Origin: Blastocladiella emersonii ATCC 22665
Taxonomy: Eukaryota > Blastocladiomycota > Blastocladiomycetes > Blastocladiales > Blastocladiaceae
Direction of reading: 5' to 3'
NCBI GenBank assembly: GCA_025594325.1
Contig: JANHCV010000001.1
Coordinates: 3,906,001-3,970,000, forward strand
Length of the DNA stretch: 64,000 bases
In this document: piece by piece, positions 32,847 to 43,818 of the stretch
How the letters are laid out: each line of letters opens with the position of its first letter
Position numbering within the stretch: the stretch's first letter is position 1
Made by a program: the position numbers and the translations under genes
The notes under the pieces: model-generated
Seen by the model: only the letters and a program-made list of their open reading frames with translations
Database searches by the model: none
What the model was told of the DNA's origin: nothing

Positions 32847-34682
32847 CTAGCCGCCGAACCCGCGCATGGGCGAATACTTCATGGGCGGGACATTAGGATG
32901 CGGCTACAGGGAGAGGTGGACGATCGTGAGCGGAGGAACGACGGCAAGGACAAGAAAAGCGATGGGATACGTACCACGGCCTTGAACTGCTCGATCTTGA
33001 GCTCGAGGTCCGGCTTGATGATGATGTAGGCGCCGAGGTTCCCGACCGCGTCGCAGTAGTTGGGCGCCGAGAACACGGTGATGCCTAGACACGAGGACGA
33101 GCGAAAGTCAGCACGGGCGAGAACCGAGGCGACAGCGACGTGACCACGTACACTTGCCGCCGTGGGCCATCTCGTAGCCCTCCTCCTTGACCTCGTGGGA
33201 GCGGATGATCACGTCGAGATTGTTGAGCTTGCAGAACCGCTCCGTGACGTCGGGACCAAACTGCAGGCCGGTACCGCGCTTGGACGGGCCACGGCCGGGG
33301 TGCTCTTGTGGGTCGGCCCACAGCAGGTCGTTCATGACGTCGTTGCCCGTCGGCTGGCGGAACCGGTTGATGCGCTCGATGGCCTCGAGCGTGACGCCGT
33401 CCTCGGACGGCAGACCGCCGTGCACGACAAACACCTTGTTGCCGATGACGTGGACGAGCGGCATCGCGTTGAATACCTCCGTGAACACGTTGAAGGCGGC
33501 GGGCGTGTACTTGGCCACGACCTCGCCCTTGAACCCGTACATCTCGTTCATATTCAGGCTCTCGTGGTTGCCGCGCGAGAGGAACATGACGGGCTCGTCG
33601 TACGCCAGCGTCCACGCGAGCAGCGTCATGATGACCTCGACCGAGAAGGAGCCGCGGTCCACGAAGTCCCCGTTGAAGAGGAACGCGTTGGTCGGGGATG
33701 GGAGGCCGTTGAGCTCGAAGATGTGCAGCAGGTCAAAGTACTGGCCGTGGGTGTCGCCGCACACGATGATGCGGCCGTCCTCGGGGACGGCGACGTGGAC
33801 CAGCGACTTCATGGCCGTGAACCGCTTCTTGGCCTCGACCAGGATCTTATACACGTACTTTTTGTGGAGCAGCTTCTGCTTCTTGAAGTGCTCCATGAGC
33901 TCCTTGACGAACTCGGGCGTCAAGCCCTCCTCGAAGCTCGGGCCGTCGTACGAGGGCTCGACGACTACACTTGTGAGCGGGTCAGTGCTGCCTACGGTGA
34001 GCAAGGAGTGGCTGGTGGCGCGTACTGATCGAATCAATGTCGCCGAGCGCCTCGACGGCGCTCTTGACAATGTCGTCGCTCGCGATCGCCTTCTCGAACT
34101 CGATGCGGCGCACGATCTTCTGGCACTCGTCTACACGGCGGTCCGTCAGTGTGAGAACCGCTATTCGAGCGCCCGAGCACATTATGCACCGTACCGAATT
34201 TCTGGCGCGCGTCGGGGTCGCGCGGGCTGTACTTGATGACGTTGCGCAGATCAGCGAGCGCCTCCTTGAACCGCATCATGCCCATGTTGGCGGTGGCGCG
34301 GCGGTAGTACGCTTTGCTGAACGTCGGGTCGAGCTTGATCGCCTCGTCGGCATCGCTACGCAGTTGGGTTGCACTGTCAGACACGAGCATGGTGCCAGAT
34401 TCGACAAGAGAGAACACACTTGACAGCGAAACCGAAGGACTCTGTCTTGATGTGGGCGAGGGCGCGGTTCGTGTAGTAGGCCTGGACCGAGGGGTTCAGC
34501 AGGATCGCCTCCGTGTACTGCTTGATGGCGCCCTCGTAGTGCTTCTCTGTGCGGGAGAGCCAGGCGAGCGATCAGCCGTGTGAATCTCGGGCAGTCCGAG
34601 GGGCAGCTGGCGCACCGGCGAAGAGGCGGTTGGCCTCAGCCTTGATGGCCTCGGCGCGGACCTCGACTTCAGTGGGTTCCAT
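32847..34682 (-). CDS. PPP5C: Serine/threonine protein phosphatase 5 (TPR-PP5)
   Basis: Seven exons (34682-34616, 34546-34420, 34355-34195, 34130-34026, 33964-33152, 33084-32975, 32903-32847) encode 479 residues. PP5 (yeast Ppt1) docks on Hsp90 through its TPR domain and dephosphorylates chaperones and clients. Three TPRs cover the first ~125 residues (HYEGAIKQYTEAILLNPS, DEAIKLDPTFSKAYYRRA). The catalytic domain has all metal-site motifs: VCGDTHGQYFDLL, NGDFVDRGSFSVEV, SRGNHESLNMN, IRSHE and HGGKCITVFSAPNYCD. The short last exon supplies PHPNVPPMKYSPM and a glycine-rich end; the family's usual C-terminal helix is nearly absent. Confidence 0.95.
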
Positions 34683-35047
34683 GGCAGTCAATGGTTTGAA
34701 TCCGTTGCAGGGAGAAGGAAGAGGGGGAGGCCAAGGTTGCTCTGGGAACTGCAACGAGGCAGCGAGTCGCGAAAGCGATCGTCACGTGGCGCGTCAGCTG
34801 ACGAAACGCGAGACGCGTTTCGACTTTTCTGGCTTCGGGTCGCCTCCCTGCTTCGGCTCGTTCACTGCGTTCGACCGACTTGATCTCCGTGTATTCACCG
34901 TAGTGTTTCTATACCTGCAGCAATGTCCGATACTTGTCCGGTTGAGCTGAGGGAGACAGTTCGCACGGCGCTGCAAGAAAGCAAGGAACACTTCTAGCAC
35001 GCGATCGGCTTCAGAGGCCTCGCGATTGCCAGCGAGCGGGAGTATAT
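34683..35047. promoter_or_regulatory. PP5 upstream region with a perfect 9-bp inverted repeat
   Basis: Contains CACGTGGCGCGTCAGCTGACG at 34782 onward, directly followed by CGAAACGCG-AGA-CGCGTTTCG. A minus-strand open frame through the gap lacks codon bias and is not accepted as a gene. Confidence 0.45.
34802..34822. repeat. Perfect 9-bp inverted repeat around ACGCG
   Basis: CGAAACGCG and CGCGTTTCG flank a 3-base AGA spacer. The symmetry suggests a site for a dimeric factor. It lies about 120 bp upstream of the PP5 start. Confidence 0.6.
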
Positions 35048-36319
35048 TCATGTGCTGCTTTTGGCCGATCGGGCAGATAATGAACGGACAATGCTGTTGG
35101 TCGGGGTCGACGGCGCGGAGGGTGCGCGCGAGAAGAGTATGACGAGGGAGAATCCAAAGTAGTACGCGAAGATCACGATCCCATCGGCCATGGTGTGGAT
35201 CATGGTCGGGATCAGGTAGAGCCAGTTGCGAATCAGCGGGAATGAAGTCGAAAGATTGGCGTGGATCACCTCGAACGCGATGATGTCGAGTCCGTTGATC
35301 AAAGCGAACTGTGAGGACAACCCGATTGCGCCGAGGATCAGGAGACGTAGCTGTGTCAGACTCAACGCGCGAGCGCGTCGCGGGTCCTGCGCCTGGCTGG
35401 CACTACTGCCGCTGCCCTCGCTCGATTGCCCCTGGCTCGATGTTGACGCTCGCCCAGGCTTGGCGAGCGGCGCGGCCGAACCTATGACGGCCGACTTCTT
35501 GACAGCAGGGCCAGTAGCAGCTGCGTCACCAAGCGGCTTGTCTTCTTCCTTCGTGGACATGAAGCTTTCGGGACGCGATGGTGCGACGGTGGTGATGCGA
35601 TGGCGCTCGTTGGACTCGATCACGATGAGAAGCTGCATGCCGAAGAGCGCGAGCGACTGACCGAGGAAGGCAGCAAAGAAACCCCAAGCGGTCCAAAGCG
35701 CCGCTCGCCATGCTCGAGCCTCAGCCCACGTCAATGCCAACCCGAGTCCGATCGAGATGCTGTTGGTTGCAACGACGTGGACGAGCAGAAAGTAAAGCAT
35801 GATCAGGTTGAGCACCTTGGGTTTCGGGACCGGGGCCGCGAGGATGAGTCGTTTCCACGCGGGAAGCTGTTGTTGGTCGAACCCACTGGCGATGGTCGCG
35901 GCGCCAGATGGGATACTTGAGAGAATACCGACGAGATACAGGATGAGGCCGATCTCTGCGGCAGTGTACCGCAAGTTCTGGAACACATGGCGCAATAGGG
36001 GAGACCCTACGTCAAAGTAGACGAGCAAGTGCCACGGAATGATGGTCGGAAACCCGAAGGAGAAACCAGCCATCAAGCACTCGTTTGGCATGGGTTTGAG
36101 TCGCCCCGATTCCGAGTTGCGAGGCGCAAACAGCCGGCGCCGCTGCCTTACGAAGGTGTGGTACAGCGTGTGAAAGGCGAACGGGACCGCGAGGCAGGCC
36201 ATGCAGAGTCCGACGATGTGGAACGTCGCCACAACCTGCGCCGTGTCTGAGTCGACGTTGTGAGCCGTTGCGGCCCAATCGCCGAACGGAGGGGATTTAA
36301 GACGATCTTCGTGATTCAT
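35048..36319 (-). CDS. Seven-helix membrane protein of unknown family
   Basis: Intronless from ATG 36319, 423 residues. About seven hydrophobic helices can be read: VVATFHIVGLCMACLAVPFA, ECLMAGFSFGFPTIIPWHLL, YTAAEIGLILYLVGILSSIP, LNLIMLYFLLVHVVATNSIS, ALWTAWGFFAAFLGQSLALF, LLILGAIGLSSQFALINGLD and LIPTMIHTMADGIVIFAYYF. A Ser/Ala-rich, probably cytoplasmic loop lies between helices 5 and 6. Seven helices with a long third inner loop would fit a receptor-like topology, but no GPCR motif is seen. Codon use is visibly less GC-biased than in its neighbours. Upstream in-frame ATGs to 36568 run through promoter motifs and are not used. Confidence 0.7.
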   Translation of the reverse strand: MNHEDRLKSPPFGDWAATAHNVDSDTAQVVATFHIVGLCMACLAVPFAFHTLYHTFVRQRRRLFAPRNSESGRLKPMPNECLMAGFSFGFPTIIPWHLLVYFDVGSPLLRHVFQNLRYTAAEIGLILYLVGILSSIPSGAATIASGFDQQQLPAWKRLILAAPVPKPKVLNLIMLYFLLVHVVATNSISIGLGLALTWAEARAWRAALWTAWGFFAAFLGQSLALFGMQLLIVIESNERHRITTVAPSRPESFMSTKEEDKPLGDAAATGPAVKKSAVIGSAAPLAKPGRASTSSQGQSSEGSGSSASQAQDPRRARALSLTQLRLLILGAIGLSSQFALINGLDIIAFEVIHANLSTSFPLIRNWLYLIPTMIHTMADGIVIFAYYFGFSLVILFSRAPSAPSTPTNSIVRSLSARSAKSST

Positions 36320-36720
36320 TCGAATTTCATCCGGTGTTCGGTGATGTGGAACAGCTTGTGTCCGGCGCGACGGAAAGAAGAAACTGGGCACGCTCGCGGC
36401 ATTTGGTCTGGTGGTCCGCATTGAAAGGCCGCAGAGAGTACAGAGCACCAAGTTCGACTGTGTGAGACGTCTCATTCGTCTTGCAGCGAGCGTGTCGCCC
36501 GACAGGTGCGAGACAAAAGCGCGAGACACCTTACGGGACGCGACGCGAAAATAGGTGACCCGCCCCACGTGATTTGGCTTCGATAAAGCGTCGCGTTTTT
36601 CGAGCGAGCGGCACCACCCGCGAACCGACCTCTGCTATGGAAGGCGCCCAAAACTCTCCTCTGACCTCGCGGCTCGCCCTCTCTCCCCTCGCTCGCAGCA
36701 AAGATCACACCCACATTGCA
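36320..36720. promoter_or_regulatory. Divergent promoter, 7-helix gene / PGM3
   Basis: Holds the palindrome TGAGACGTCTCA (36463-36474), GTGCGAGACA, GCGCGAGACACC, GGGACGCGACGCGAAAATAG (from 36535) and CCACGTGA near 36566. The GACGCGAAAA part repeats the site upstream of POLD2. Confidence 0.48.
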
Positions 36721-38464
36721 ATGTCTGCCATCGTCGCCGCGTCACACAAGCACCCCGCGCCCGAGGGTGTCGTGTTCACCTACGGCACCGCCGGCTTCCG
36801 CATGAAGTACGCGCAACGCAGGCTCGTGTGACCCGAGGCCGCGAAGCAGGCGCTGACGGGCACCCCGCTCGCTCCCCGTGTAGGGCCGAGCTGCTCGACT
36901 CGGTCATCTACCGCGTTGGCCTGCTCGCCTCGCTGCGCTCGCGCTACCTCGGCGGCAAGACGATCGGCGTCATGATCACGGCGTCGCACAACCCCGTCCA
37001 GGATAACGGCGTCAAGCTCGTCGACCCCATGGGCGAGATGCTTGAGCAGTCGTGGGAGGCCCACGCCACCGAGCTCGCGAACGCCCCCACCCACGAGCGC
37101 GTCGCCGAGCTGTACGCCGAGATCGCCAAGGCCCACAACGTTGACGTCGCCTCGGTCGCCAACGTCATCTTTGCCCGCGACACTCGGTACGCGCGCCCTT
37201 CGATCGGATGGTTACGCGGGGACCGTCGCTCACTCCCGCCCGCTCTCCGTGTAGCCCGTCGGGCCCCGCTCTCGTCCAGGCCCTCGCCGACGGTCTGACC
37301 GCCGCTGGCGCCACCTTTGTCGACCACGGGCTCAAGACGACCCCGCAGCTGCACTACCTCACCCGCTGCATCAACGACGCGACGTACGGCGAGCCGACCG
37401 AGGAGGGCTACTACACCAAGATCTCCAAGGCGTACAAGGACCTCGTGGCCGGTCTCCCGGCCCTCGACGTGACCGTCGACTGCGCCAACGGCATCGGCGC
37501 GCCCAAGCTCGTCGACATTGCCCAGCACCTCGGCGACTCGGTCAAGCTGACGGCCGTGAACGGCGACACGGTCAACGGCATCCTCAACTACCGCTGCGGC
37601 GCTGACTTTGTCAAGGTCAACGTCAAGCGCCCCGAGGGCTTTGTCGTCAAGCCCAACGCGATCCACGCGTCGTTCGATGGCGACGCCGACCGCATCGTCT
37701 TCTACTACGTCGACGACAAGGACGAGTTCCACCTCCTCGACGGCGACCGCATCACGGCGCTCGTTGGTGCCTTCATCATCGAGCAGGTCCGCGCCGCGGG
37801 CCTGTCGCTCGACGTGGGCGTGGTGCAGACGGCGTACGCCAACGGCAACTCGACGCACTACCTGCGCGACTCGCTGCAGGTCCCCGTGGCCTTCACGCAG
37901 ACGGGCGTCAAGCACCTGCACCACAAGGCCGAGGAGTACGACATTGGCGTGTACTTTGAGGCCAACGGGCACGGCACCGTCATCTTCTCCAAGAAGGCGC
38001 ACGCGACGATCGCGGCGGCCGACGCGTCCAAGCCCGCGCTGCGCGTGCTCAAGTCGCTCATTGACGTGATCAACGAGACGGTCGGCGACGCCATTTCGGA
38101 CCTGCTCGTCGTGCTCGGCGTGCTGTCGCACCGCGGCTGGACCCTCGCCAACTGGGACGCCCTGTACGACGACCTGCCGTCGCGCCTCGTCAAGGTGGTG
38201 GTGGCCGACCGCGCCGCCTTCAAGGCCATCAACGCCGACACGGAGCTCGCTGAGCCCAAGCACCTGCAGGCGCTCATCTCGGCCGAGGTCGCCAAGGTGC
38301 CCCGCGGCCGCAGCTTCGTCCGCCCCTCGGGTACCGAGGACGTGGTCCGCGTCTACGCCGAGGCCGAGACCCGCGAGGCGTGCGACCAGCTCGCATACAC
38401 GGTCGCTGGCCTCGTGTTCGACAAGGCCGGCGGTGTGGGTGCTCGCCCTGCCGAGTTCCTGTAA
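36721..38464 (+). CDS. PGM3: Phosphoacetylglucosamine mutase
   Basis: Exons 36721-36806, 36884-37186 and 37255-38464 encode 532 residues. The enzyme (yeast Pcm1/Agm1) converts GlcNAc-6-P to GlcNAc-1-P for UDP-GlcNAc and thus chitin. All four site motifs are present: the phosphoserine loop VMITASHNPVQDNGVKLVDP, the metal site SFDGDADRIVFYY, the sugar loop FEANGHGTVIF and the phosphate loop FVRPSGTEDVVRVYAEA. KHLHHKAEEYDIGVYF is also family-specific. Splicing makes GTAGFRMKAELLDSVIYRVG and RDTRPSGPALVQAL. Length is normal. Confidence 0.97.
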
Positions 38465-38687
38465 GCATCTAGCTAGGTATACAACTTCTCGCAACATGAG
38501 AGAGCAGATTTGATTTGACTCTCTTTGACGCAAACCCTGTGAGACGAGAGACGGAAAGCGCGTGTCCTGCAGGCGCCGAGAAAGAGACGCCGAGAAAAAG
38601 ACACGTCGCGTTCGGCCGAGTGGGAGACGCGTCGCGCCACGCGCGCGACTCCGCAGGATCGCCTGCGTACAAATCGTCCACCGGATT
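38465..38687. promoter_or_regulatory. Upstream region of the 5'-nucleotidase-like gene, motif cluster
   Basis: From 38540: GAGACGAGAGACGG, AGAGACGCCGAG, ACACGTCGCG and GGGAGACGCGTCGCGCC. The GAGACG words are unusually dense here. Confidence 0.42.
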
Positions 38688-41600
38688 ATGGCGCCTCCTG
38701 GTAGCTCCGAACTACCGGATCTAACACATGCAGCATCGAACACCACCATGTTATGCAACTACGATCATCATGGACCTCGATCTTGGCCGAGGCCACGATG
38801 GCCACTCGCGACTGCATTGCTGCTGGTCGTGGCCACCGTCCTCCTCCTCGCGGTTCCACCCGCCGTAGCCGCGGCAGTTAACATCAGCCTCATTTTCACG
38901 TCGTCGTTCAATGGCGAGGCCACGGGCCTCGCGGTCAGCGGCAGCACGTACGGCGGGTATGCCCGTCTCAAGACCGCGTACGACCGGCTCGCGGCGGGCG
39001 CGCCACCATCCTCGACCGTAATGCGCATGCACCTGCACAACGCGATCGGGACCACGCTCTTCGACCAGTTCTTCCAGGGGCAGATGGAGAAGACGCTCAT
39101 GGGCATGGTCGGCATCGAGCTGACGGGGATGGCCACGCGAGACATGTTCACGCCCCTCGACACGCTGGCGACGAACCTGTACCAGGGCGCCAACTACTCG
39201 CTGGTCTGCTCGGATTGCATGGTACGCGACACTCTCCGCCTGAAGCGGTGCTGAGCACTCACGGTTGTGGCCACCACTCGTAGGTTCCGAATTCGCACCC
39301 GTTGTACTCGGTCATGAACCGTGTCGTGGTTCGCGAGTTCAACGGCGTCCGCGTCGCCTTCCTGTCGTTCCATACGGACGACCAGTGCCTTAAGGGTACG
39401 CGCGCCCGTTCGCGCCGCAGAACTTCATCGCTGACGCCTGACTCGCCTCGTAGTCACGACTTGCACTGTCACCAACAACGGCACGACCAAGGAGGTCATG
39501 TACTTCCAGCCCAACCGGATACAGGACACGATCAAGCTCGCACGTCTCGTTTACCGCGCCGACTACGTGATCACCATGGGCCTCGGCAACGTGGACTCGA
39601 TTGACCTCGACCGCGTGTCCGCCGACCTGTACACGGGGCTCGACTTCGTCCTGTCGATCGACTTCTCGGCGCCGACGCCGGTGCCCGTGTACTCTGCCGG
39701 CGGGATCCCGCTGTTCTCGGCCGCGGGCACGGGCGGGACCGAGGTGGCGCGCGTCGACCTCGAGCTCAACCCGGGCTCGCCGCTGCGCGTCGTCGGCAGC
39801 GCCAAGATCACGACGCTCAAGTGCGCGAGCGAATCGGCGCCGACGCCCAACTGCACCGTGGCCGACCCGGTGGTCCAGGCGGCCGTCGACCAGGCGCTCG
39901 TCCAGGTGAACCAGTTCACGACGACCGTGGTCGGTGCCACGACCAACCTGCTCAACAACACGCTGTGCGGGACGCGCGAGTGCGCGCTCGGCAACCTCGT
40001 CGCCGACTCGCTGCTGTGGGACGGGGCCGCGCGGTGTGACCACATGATCCTCAACCAGGGCTCGCTGCGCACGACCATCAACGCGGGCAACATCACGATT
40101 GGGACGATCCGCACGCTGCTGCCGTTCCAGAACCGGCTCGCCTACTTCAAGATCAAGGGCCGCAACCTGCTCGACGCGCTGACCAACGGCGTCAGCCGCA
40201 CCGAGCTCCCCAGCGGGCGGTTCCCGCAGGTCGCCGGCATGCGCATCAACTTCCACCCGACGCGCAAGTGGTTTATGATCGACAGCGCCGGGTACGGCCT
40301 GCGGCTGCAGTCGGTGCAGATGCGCGACCCGGCGACGGGCACGTACTCGGACATCGTCATGGACAAGGTCTATCGGATGTGCGGCAGCGACTACCTGACG
40401 AGCGGCGGCGACGGCTACGTGCAGTTCAAGACGCTCGCGACCAACATTGACAGCTTCGGCCCGCAGATGGACGAGGTGCTCGCGCGGTACCTGCGCGCGG
40501 TCGGCACCGTGTCGCCCGTGGCCGAGAACCGCCTGTTCGCGTCCGAGTCGAACGCGGCCACGCTGATCGGCAACTGTAACTACCCGCCGGTGCTCCTGAC
40601 GGGCGCCTCGGGCACTTTCACCGACTACTGCGGCGCCGGCCGCCGCGCGTACACGAACGTCACCTTCGTCATCCAGCCCAACGTCACGACGCCCGTGCGC
40701 AGCATCGAGGTGACGCTGTCGGGGCTCGACTTCACGGCGCGCGGGCAGGACTACGTGACGCTGCACGCGGGCCCGACGGTCCTGAGCCCGCCCGTCACGC
40801 TGATCATGAACGGGACCCGCGTCACAGCCAACTACACGGTGGCTACGGGCCTGCCCGCGAAACCGCTCAACGTGTTCGCGTCGGCCATCGTCGTGCACTA
40901 CGAGTCGCGCATCGAGACGGCCGGCGCGGGGCTGACCGTCAGCTACACGGCGCGCAACACGTGCCCGAACGGGTACGTCCCCGTCGACGAGACGGGCTGC
41001 TTTGCGTGCGGGACGGGCTACTTCAAGAACGCGACCGTCGCCGGGTGCACCGCGTGTCCCGCGGGCTCGTACTCGGCGTTCGTCGGCAGCCCCGAGTGCA
41101 GCGAGTGCGCGGCGCCGTCGTACTGCCCGTCGGCGGGCATGTCGGACACGCTGATGTGCGCGACGAACCGCGGGTACGTGCGCAAGTCGGCCAGCCTGTG
41201 CGTGTGCCCCGACGACACGCGCGAGACGGCCAACGGATGTATTCTCGCGCCCACGTCGAGCTCGAGCACGTTCGCCATCGTCAGCGTGTCGGTGATTGGC
41301 CTGGTGCTCGTCATTGGCGGGGTCTGGTACCGCAAGCGTGTGCAGAAGCTCCGTGACAAGGCGCTCGGGCGGCACCTGCAGGCGCGCAAGATCAAGGTAG
41401 TCTCTAAGCGCGCGCAGCTGCTCGTCGACGCAACCAAGAGCGGGTTTTTCATTGCGCTTGACGCGGTCGAGATTGGGTTCGATTGGTGGACGTACTTGTC
41501 GTTCAACGAGGGCGACACCTTCAAGGTCGTTTACATGGTCGTCGCGGTCGTCGGAACGACGGTCGCGCTCATTTCGATGGCCCTCCGCGCGCTGTTCGCG

Positions 41601-42524
41601 TACCGCATGTACAAGATCTCGACCGAGGGCATCGAGGTGCTGCAGCGCAAGAAGGCCAAGGGCAAGCGCGGCAGCAAGCTCCCTCTGCCGACGCCGCTCA
41701 CGGCCAAGGTCGACCCGAGCAGCGGCGGCGGGCTCGACAAGGAAAAGGGCGGGGCGGCGAGCGAAATGGACCTGCAGGCGACGCTCGGCGACGACCCGGA
41801 CTTTGTCGACCAGTTCCGTAAGCTGCACCTGTCGCGCGAGCACCTGCAGCACACGCAGTACGTGGCGCTGCCCGGCTTGCTCAAGTCGCTGCCCGTCATG
41901 GTCGTCGAGCTGCTGGTAATCGGGTCGGGCGACTCCAAGAAGCCCGCGCTCCTCCTCACCGGCGCGTTCGGCGTCAGCTGTCTCTCGTTCGCGCTCAACT
42001 TGCAGGTGTGCGGCGAGTGGCTCACGACGCTGCACGAGTACCGCCGGCAGAAGCTCTTCATCGACAAGCGGCTGCGCGACTTCGGCATGGCGCGCGCGTC
42101 GCGCATCGAGGCCAACAACTCGCGCGCCACCATGAAGAGCATACGGCGCGGGTCGGGCCCTGGCGACGGCGGGATCCCGGCGTTGCTGGGCGCACCGGCC
42201 ACCGACTCGGTGCTCGTCCCCGCAGCGCTGCGGGTCGGCGGGATCACGGCAACGGCGCCGATCCACGGGAACGAGCACCACGGCGGTGGCGAGCACGCGG
42301 GGATCGGTGGCGGCACGACGCTCGACCGGCTGCAGCCGGTGCCCGAGGAGTCGCGGCCATCGAGCGGCGTCGACCTGCTCGCACCGATGGGCGACGCGGT
42401 GAGCACGGCGCTCCCCGTGTCGATGCCGGCGAGCCGGTCGCCGTCGTCCGACCTGCTGTCGTCGTCGATCAACGCCGCGGGCGGAGGCGGCGGCGTCAAG
42501 AAGCGAACCATCAACTTTGGATAA
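38688..42524 (+). CDS. Membrane protein: 5'-nucleotidase-like pseudoenzyme, CUB-like and Cys-rich ectodomain, helical C-terminus
   Basis: Exons 38688-39221, 39284-39395 and 39454-42524 encode 1238 residues. A signal segment (ATALLLVVATVLLLAVPPAVAA) leads to a UshA/CD73-type fold. The N-terminal metallophosphatase half has lost its metal ligands: FTSSFNGEA stands where active enzymes read HTND-h-H, and no GNHE motif is seen. The C-terminal nucleotidase half is well kept: LGNLVADSLLWDGA, ILNQGSLRTTINAGNITIG and LPFQNRLAYFKIKGRNL. A CUB-like region follows (about 40600-40950), then a Cys-rich ephrin-receptor/TNFR-like module (CPNGYVPVDETGCFACGTGY, CTACPAGSYSAF). Then comes a TM helix (FAIVSVSVIGLVLVIGGVWY) and three or four more hydrophobic segments, with a disordered Gly/Ser tail. 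Likely a plasma-membrane receptor-like or adhesion protein; function unknown. Confidence 0.8.
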
Positions 42525-42629
42525 TGTCTGCATTTCGGGGAGTCGGAGATCATAGAAATTCATTAGCTTGCGTGAGGCGAGGAAAGCAAGTGCCGCAAAA
42601 GCCGAGGCTCGGAGAAGTCAGGTCAGCGA

Positions 42630-42678
42630 GCCGAGCGACCGACCCGACCGACCACCGACCGACGAGCCGACCGACCTC
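42630..42678. repeat. CCGA-type simple repeat
   Basis: Imperfect CCGA/GACC tetranucleotide units in the gap before the ZADH2-like gene. No gene overlaps. Confidence 0.6.
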
Positions 42679-42747
42679 TGAAAGCGCGTTGCGCCCACTC
42701 GGCCCTTGCTCCCTCTCCACCACACCCTCAGATCGCCCTGAAAACGA

Positions 42748-43818
42748 ATGAACATGACCTCGCCGCTGCCGACCACCTACTCGCGCGTCGTGTGCGTCAA
42801 GCAGACCTTCGACTTTGCGCAGGGCACGGTCGTCGAGCGCGACGCCTCGATGGCGGACCTCGAGGCGCAGCTCGCGGCCAACCCGACGCTGGTGCTCATC
42901 CAGGCGCGCATTCTGGGCCTCAATGCGTCCGACGTCAACTACATCAAGGGTTCGTACGACCCCAAGGCTAAGCCGCCCTACACGGCAGGTTTCGAGGCCC
43001 TCGGCAAGGTGGTCCGCGTCGGCGCCAAGGTGACCGCCGTCAAGGTCGGCGACTGCGTCGGGACCATGAGCTTCGGCGCCTTCAGCGAGTTCATCGTGCT
43101 GCCCGAGCGCCTCGTGTTCCCGATCCCCGAGATCCGCCCCGAGTACCTCGGGCTCATGGTCAACGGGCTCACGGCGTACCTCGCCCTCCACAAGACGACG
43201 CCGCGCGGCGTCGAGCCCGGCATGAAGGTCCTCGTCACGGGCGCCGTCGGCGCCACGGGCCAGATCGCCGTCCAGGTCGCCAAGGCCGCCGGCTGCCACG
43301 TCATCGGCACCTGTGGCAACGAGGACAAGGCCGTGCAGCTGCGTGCACTCGGCGCGGACCGTGCCATCAACTACCGCACCGAGGACGTCGGCAAGGTCCT
43401 CCGCTCCGAGTACCGTCGCGGTGTGGACCTCGTTTTCGAGGGCATCGGCGGCAAGATGTTCGAGCAGGCCCTCGCTTCTCTTTCCCCTCGCGGCAACCTG
43501 ATTGTGATCGGCGCGGCGTCGACGTACCACGCCGAGGGCCGCATCGACGAGCTTTGGCAGGACAAGGTCCCGACCTACCTGCTGCTGCACAAGTCCATCG
43601 GCGTCGTCGGCTTCTTCCTCAACCACTACGCCAAGGACATCCCCGAGGCGTGGACCTGGCTCGTCAAGACCTTCGCCAAGGGCAAGCTGCAGGTCGCTGT
43701 CGACCCGACGCCGTTCTTCGGCCTCGACCAGGTCAAGGACGCGGTCGCGTACATGCAGACCGGCAAGAACATTGGCAAGATTGTCGTCGACCTGCGCAAG
43801 GGCAACAGCAAGCTGTAA
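42748..43818 (+). CDS. ZADH2: Zinc-type alcohol dehydrogenase-like reductase, ZADH2/PTGR3 group
   Basis: Intronless, 356 residues. Quinone-oxidoreductase-type MDR enzyme using NADPH. The GroES-like N-terminal half has LGLNASDVNYIKGSYDPKAK and PYTAGFEALGKVVRVGAKV. The nucleotide fold has LVTGAVGATGQIAVQVAKAAG, then GADRAINYRTEDV and FEGIGGKMFEQAL. There are no catalytic zinc ligands, as expected. The sequence follows the prostaglandin reductase 3/ZADH2 pattern (SKSIGVVGFFLNHY-like KSIGVVGFFLNHYAKDIPE). Substrate unknown; enones or quinones are likely. Confidence 0.9.
   Translation: MNMTSPLPTTYSRVVCVKQTFDFAQGTVVERDASMADLEAQLAANPTLVLIQARILGLNASDVNYIKGSYDPKAKPPYTAGFEALGKVVRVGAKVTAVKVGDCVGTMSFGAFSEFIVLPERLVFPIPEIRPEYLGLMVNGLTAYLALHKTTPRGVEPGMKVLVTGAVGATGQIAVQVAKAAGCHVIGTCGNEDKAVQLRALGADRAINYRTEDVGKVLRSEYRRGVDLVFEGIGGKMFEQALASLSPRGNLIVIGAASTYHAEGRIDELWQDKVPTYLLLHKSIGVVGFFLNHYAKDIPEAWTWLVKTFAKGKLQVAVDPTPFFGLDQVKDAVAYMQTGKNIGKIVVDLRKGNSKL

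Noticed and set aside
34794-35051. 85-codon minus-strand frame in the PP5 upstream gap
   Set aside because: Runs through the perfect inverted repeat and promoter motifs; no codon bias or family match.
39390-42563. 1057-codon open frame antisense to the 5'-nucleotidase-like gene
   Set aside because: Arg/Ala/Val-rich shadow frame caused by high GC third positions; no family motifs; the sense strand has clear domains.
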